Origin: Antilocapra americana
Lineage: Eukaryota; Chordata; Mammalia; Artiodactyla; Antilocapridae
DNA: 64,000 nucleotides
Direction: 5' to 3'
Assembly (NCBI GenBank): GCA_007570785.1
Contig: ML660213.1
Span: forward strand, 1,883,414 to 1,947,413
Below the pieces are notes generated by a model. It searched no databases. It saw only the letters and a program-made list of their open reading frames with translations, and had not been told where the DNA came from. The position numbers and the translations under genes are program-made. This document shows, piece by piece, positions 60,168 through 64,000 of the stretch. The stretch's first letter is position 1. Every line of letters starts with the position of its first letter.

Positions 60168-60668
60168 ATTTCCTTTTATTTTAAATTTTTTTAAAAATTT
60201 TATTGGAGTACAGTTGATTTACAATGTTGTGTTAGTTTCTGCTGTAAAGTGAATCAGTTATACATAAACATACATCCTTTTTTTTTTTTTTTTAAGATTC
60301 TTTTCCCATATAGGGGCTTCCCTAGTGACTTAGATAGCAAAGAATCTGCTTGCAATGCAGGAGATCTGGGTTTGATCCCTGTGTCAGGAAGATCTCCTGG
60401 AGAAGGGAATGACAACCTACTCCAGTATTCTTGCCTGGAGAACTCCATGGACAGAAGAGCCTGGTGGGTTACAGTCCATGGAGTAGCAAAGAGTTGGACA
60501 CGACTGAGTGACTAACACTTTCACTTTTACTTTCCCATATAGGTCATTACGTTGTATGGAGAAGAGCTCCCTATGCTATATAGTAGGACCTTTTTAGCTC
60601 TCTGTTTTCTGTATGGTAGGGGATATATATCAACTCCAATTCCCCAATTATCCCTCCCCTTTTCTCCC
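60168..60668 (-). mobile_element. L1 3' end (5'-inverted insertion, 3' segment), split by Bov-tA
   Basis: Antisense L1 3' UTR: TTATTGGAGTACAGTTGATT, then after the SINE ATGCTATATAGTAGGACCTT to TTATCCCTCCCCTTTTCTCC. Abuts a plus-oriented L1 segment that covers the immediately preceding L1 coordinates. Confidence 0.9.
60315..60530 (+). mobile_element. Bov-tA SINE inside the L1, with 13-bp duplication
   Basis: GGCTTCCCTAGTGACTTAGA to the (ACTTTC)-type tail. Flanked by TTTCCCATATAGG at 60302-60314 and 60531-60543 (13/13), so it inserted after the L1. Confidence 0.96.
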
Positions 60669-60671
60669 AAT

Positions 60672-60978
60672 GTTAATGAACATTTACAATAGCACCATTT
60701 ACAATAGCCAGGACATCGAAGTGATCTAAACATCATCAAAAGAGAAATGAAAAAAGAAGATGCGGTACATATAAACAATGGAATATTACTCAGCCATAAA
60801 AAACAATGAAACCATGCTATTTGTAGCAATGTGAATGCACCTAGAGGATTGTCACATTGATTGAAGGAAGTGAGAGAAAGACAAATATCACACGATAGCA
60901 CTTATAGGTGGAATCCAAAAAATATGTTACAAATGAAATTATTTATAGAGTCACAGATATAGAAAACAAACTTATTTA
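60672..60978 (+). mobile_element. L1 5' segment, inverted (same insertion as 60168-60668)
   Basis: Plus L1 ORF2 end: CATTTACAATAGCCAGGACA, ACAATGGAATATTACTCAGC, GAAAGACAAATATCACACGA and AGATATAGAAAACAAACTTA. Its far end is where the minus segment begins in L1 coordinates, as expected for twin priming. Confidence 0.85.
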
Positions 60979-61443
60979 AAAGCAGCTTCATTCTCAAGGT
61001 CCCATTTGTTTGACATCTGATACTCTTTTACTTTACTCCAATCACCCAGCTGGAAGGAGTTAATGAAGCTTTGTATCATTATTTTATTCAAAACCTTTTC
61101 CCCAATGATATATCATCCATAATCACTTCTTAATCAAAAATATAATCTTAGAATCAAACAAAGGAAAAGGAATGCCAGCAACTCAGTAGTTTTTTTTTTT
61201 TTTGGAGGGGGGGTGTTTGTTTTAACATTTACTAAAATTGATAGCAAGCAATTCTAAAAATATGACAAAATGATTATAATCAATAAGGACAATTCTGTGT
61301 TAAGAATCCACTAAAATTAATGCTGACTATTTAACTCTAACAACTAGGCAAGCATCTCTTCTAGATTCACAGGAGGATTATTCTACTGGGCAATGACAAT
61401 ATTCTTAGCAAGTCAACTACAGAGGAGTAGAACTAGAATGTAT

Positions 61444-61483
<40 letters not shown>

Positions 61484-61856
61484 ATTTTATTCACTTGTTT
61501 AAAAATAAATAAACACTTCTCAGCTGTCTTTTATAGTTTCACTTGGAGTCTACCAGCCCACTGGAAAGGATGAGCACTTAGTCATTATCTTCAGAGTTCC
61601 CTTATTATCAGAAAGGGAATTTTCTATCAACTAAATGAGACTGGTCTCATACACATTCACAAGTATTAACAGAACCATAATAAGATAAACAGATACTCCC
61701 GAACTATTAAACACAGGCATACAAACTTAGACTCACTAAGAGATCAGGGAATAAAAGATTAAATCTCAGATCACCAAAGTGGATGGATTAGAGGTATAAA
61801 TTTGTTAATCACAAAGCAATAAATTAAGAGACATTATGGGATTATGGAAAAGTCAT
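60979..61856. other. Unique intron
   Basis: Contains T/G run at 61190-61215 and the (TG)n listed separately. Confidence 0.4.
61444..61479. repeat. (TG)n microsatellite
   Basis: About 18 TG units, nearly uninterrupted; likely polymorphic. Confidence 0.92.
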
Positions 61857-61867
61857 TGGAACCTTCT

Positions 61868-62142
61868 GCTGCTGCTGCTGCTAAGTCGCTTCAGTTGTGT
61901 CCACTCTGTGTGACCCCATAGATACCAGCCAACCAGGCTCCCTCGTCCCTGGGATTCTCCAGGCAAGAACACTAGAGTGGGTTACCATTTCCTTCTCCAC
62001 TGCATGAAAGTGAAAAGTGGAAGTGAAGTTGCTCAGTCGTGTCTGACTCTTCGCGACCCCATGGACTGCAGCCTACCAGGTTCCTCCATCCATGGGATTT
62101 GCCAGGCAAGAGTATTGGAGTAGGTTGTCATTGCCTTCTCCA
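61868..62142 (-). mobile_element. BovA2 SINE with (CTG)n and target-site duplication
   Basis: Two antisense BovA units (CAGTTGTGTCCACTCTGTGT and CTCAGTCGTGTCTGACTCTT) linked by GCATGAAAGTGAAAAGTGGA; begins with a CTG x5 tail. Flanked by TGGAACCTTCT at 61857-61867 and 62143-62153 (11/11). Confidence 0.95.
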
Positions 62143-62153
62143 TGGAACCTTCT

Positions 62154-63389
62154 AGAGATTATAATTTTCACATTTTTTTAATCCAATTCTGCCTGATTTT
62201 AGAAAAACACTTCAAAATTATGTGCCTCAGGTGTCACTCAGACAATATAAGAATAAATTTTCAGTGAGACACTTTGAAAATAAAAGTTTTTAAAAACAAT
62301 ATAATCATGTTAGGTTTTATAAAGCAAATTTCTATATAAATACAAGGCACTATTACTACTAGCCAATAAAGTATCTTTCATAAATGATTCAATTCATTCA
62401 CATTCAGAATGTATCTATATTTACTTAGAAAATCCTCTTATAAACTTCAATATCCATCATTTCAAAGAATAACAAGATACGAATTCTGTTTCCACTTGGA
62501 ATAAAATTACAATGCTCTTGTATTTTTTGCATTAGCTCTGTAATCCAATTTCTAGTCTCACTCTTCTACTTATAAACATTCTTTTACAAAACACTCTATA
62601 ATATATATTCTTTTTATGCAGCATTTATTACTTTATAATCTGATTAATAGCATATCATAACGCATAAATTTACACTTGCAAAATTTATGTAGTGTGGAGT
62701 TTGAGCATATTAGGGTAAGAACTGAAGACTAAATAAGCAGAAGCTCTTGCTGATGACAGCTCTTTAAAATCAAATCTATGTTTTCAAGGAAGAGTTTGTT
62801 CTCTATGAAGACTGCATGGCTGTGTCAATATCTTAAAGCATCCTCAACTACTAGGAAGATGGCAATCTAGGAATAAACAGCCTTTCCTCATTTCAGGGGT
62901 GCAAGGGGAACGCAAATATATGACATCCTCAGGCATCCTGTCAGTGAAAAATGATTCTGACTTTTTCTCAGAGATGCAAACCGTCACAGGAAATGTGATG
63001 TGCCCAGCGCTGCTAGCCACAAACACTGGTGAAAAAGGACACTGGGACCAGGACTCAGACATGATATCCAGGTTGATCATGAAGCCATGCTTTTCCAGTT
63101 AGTAAGCACTCTCCAGTCAGGGTCAGAAGAGGAAAGGATTCTCCTCCTGACTTATCAAGATCTCCCAGCACTCAGATAGACCTTGTTGACTGGTCTATTC
63201 TCTGGCTGAGCAAAGAACAGCATCAATTTTCCAATTCCTTTCTTTGTTTACTAGTCTCCTTCAAGGGAGAAGATGTATAGTGGAACTGATCTGGAAAGGA
63301 GAAAACTTAGTTTCTAGACTTTTAAGACCCTACTTATGGAACATTGGCTAATCCATTATTTGGTCTCTCTGTTAAGTATTTCATGCATT
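62154..63389. other. Unique intron
   Basis: A 78-codon minus-strand frame at 62844-63080 was checked as a possible usherin exon; it has no fibronectin III pattern. Nothing else seen. Confidence 0.4.
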
Positions 63390-63836
63390 CATTTTTTGGG
63401 GAAAAAAAAGTTAATTGAAGTTTAGTTGATATACAATATTATATAAGTTACAGGTGTACAGCAGAGTGATTCAAAATTTTTAGAGGCTATACTCCATTTA
63501 TAATTATAAGATGTTGGCTATGTTACCTGTGTTGTATAATATAATCTGGTAGCTTATTTTATACATAATAGTTTGGACTTCTCAATCTCCTACCCCTATG
63601 ATATAACTTCTCTCTTCCCTCTTCCTACTTGTAACCACTAGCTTGTTCTCTGTATCTGTGTGACTGCTTTTTGGGTTACATTCATTAGCTTGTTGTATTT
63701 TTTTTAGATTCCATATATTAGTGATACAATATTGTCTTAATTCACTTAACAAATGCCTTCTAAGTCCATCTATGTTGTCTCATTGGCAAAATTTCATTCT
63801 TCTTCATGGCTGAATAGTATTCCATTGGGTACATGT
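63390..63836 (-). mobile_element. L1 3' end fragment
   Basis: Antisense L1 3' UTR: GAAGTTTAGTTGATATACAA, ACAGCAGAGTGATTCAAAAT, GTATCTGTGTGACTGC, CATGGCTGAATAGTATTCCA; interrupted at 63837 by BovB. Confidence 0.9.
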
Positions 63837-64000
63837 AGGTCTGTCTAGTCAAGGCTATGGTTTTTCCAGTAGTCATGTACGGATGTGAGAGTTGGACTAT
63901 AAAGCAAGCTGAGCACCAAAGAACTGATGCTTTTGAACTGTGGTGTTGGAGAATGCTTTTGAGAGTCTCTTGGACTGCAAGGAGATCCAATCAGTCCATC
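63837..64000 (+). mobile_element. BovB LINE, runs off the window
   Basis: Starts GGTCTGTCTAGTCAAGGCTA, continues TTTTTCCAGTAGTCATGTAC and CTCTTGGACTGCAAGGAGAT. Inserted in the L1; its 3' end and target duplication lie beyond 64000. Confidence 0.92.

Larger units (their letters stand above)
57845..64000 (-). other. USH2A: USH2A upstream intron (intron 20 by human numbering), partial
   Basis: Sequence right of the exon is upstream in the gene. It contains a hAT relic, a 5'-inverted L1 split by a Bov-tA, a BovA2 and a BovB-in-L1 nest. No fibronectin III-like exon with splice sites was found on the minus strand, so the preceding exon probably lies beyond 64000. Confidence 0.65.

Noticed and set aside
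62844..63080. Possible upstream USH2A exon on the minus strand
   Set aside because: The translation lacks a fibronectin III pattern (no Trp/Tyr/Leu spacing) and the length and splice sites do not fit the expected preceding exon.

Overview
This window looks like bovid nuclear DNA (cattle or a close relative). The diagnosis rests on ruminant-specific repeats on both strands: BovB (RTE-clade LINE), Bov-tA/BovA2 SINEs, young bovine-type L1 tails and a ruminant ERV LTR. These sit on the usual mammalian background of MIR, L2, hAT and MLT1 relics. Base composition is AT-rich and CpG-poor. There are no bacterial or viral operons and no CRISPR array.

Only one host coding segment is supported: a 231-bp exon on the minus strand at 57614-57844. 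It has a matching acceptor and donor, and its translation is recognisable as usherin (USH2A), at the end of a fibronectin III domain just before the first laminin G domain. Its length and phase fit what I recall of human USH2A exon 21. Everything left of it (1-57613) is then the downstream intron, at least 57.6 kb long, and everything right of it (57845-64000) is the upstream intron. I found no second exon.

Layout: 0.6-5.2 kb, L1 and BovB, including an L1 carrying a backward copy of its own reverse-transcriptase segment. 7.8-12.1 kb, a Bov-tA, a MIR, and an old L1 split by a young L1 tail. 12-31 kb, mostly unique intron with short BovB tails and an MLT1 LTR followed by BovA2. 31.4-32.3 kb, a head-to-head Bov-tA/BovB pair forming a 45-bp-arm hairpin, then a solo ERV LTR. 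33-42 kb, ancient LINEs and SINEs. 43.4-54.9 kb, three large BovB copies and a Bov-tA. 55.5-56.0 kb, an unusual CpG cluster. 57.6 kb, the exon. 59.9-64 kb, a hAT relic, a 5'-inverted L1 split by a Bov-tA, a BovA2, and a BovB inside an L1 that runs off the end.

I do not see a new gene system. The strongest observations are the usherin exon, two LINE insertions with twin-priming (5' inversion) architecture, several insertions dated relative to each other by target-site duplications (TSDs) read directly from the sequence, and the CpG cluster. All repeat family names are from recognition by eye; boundaries are good to a few bases only where a TSD is given.
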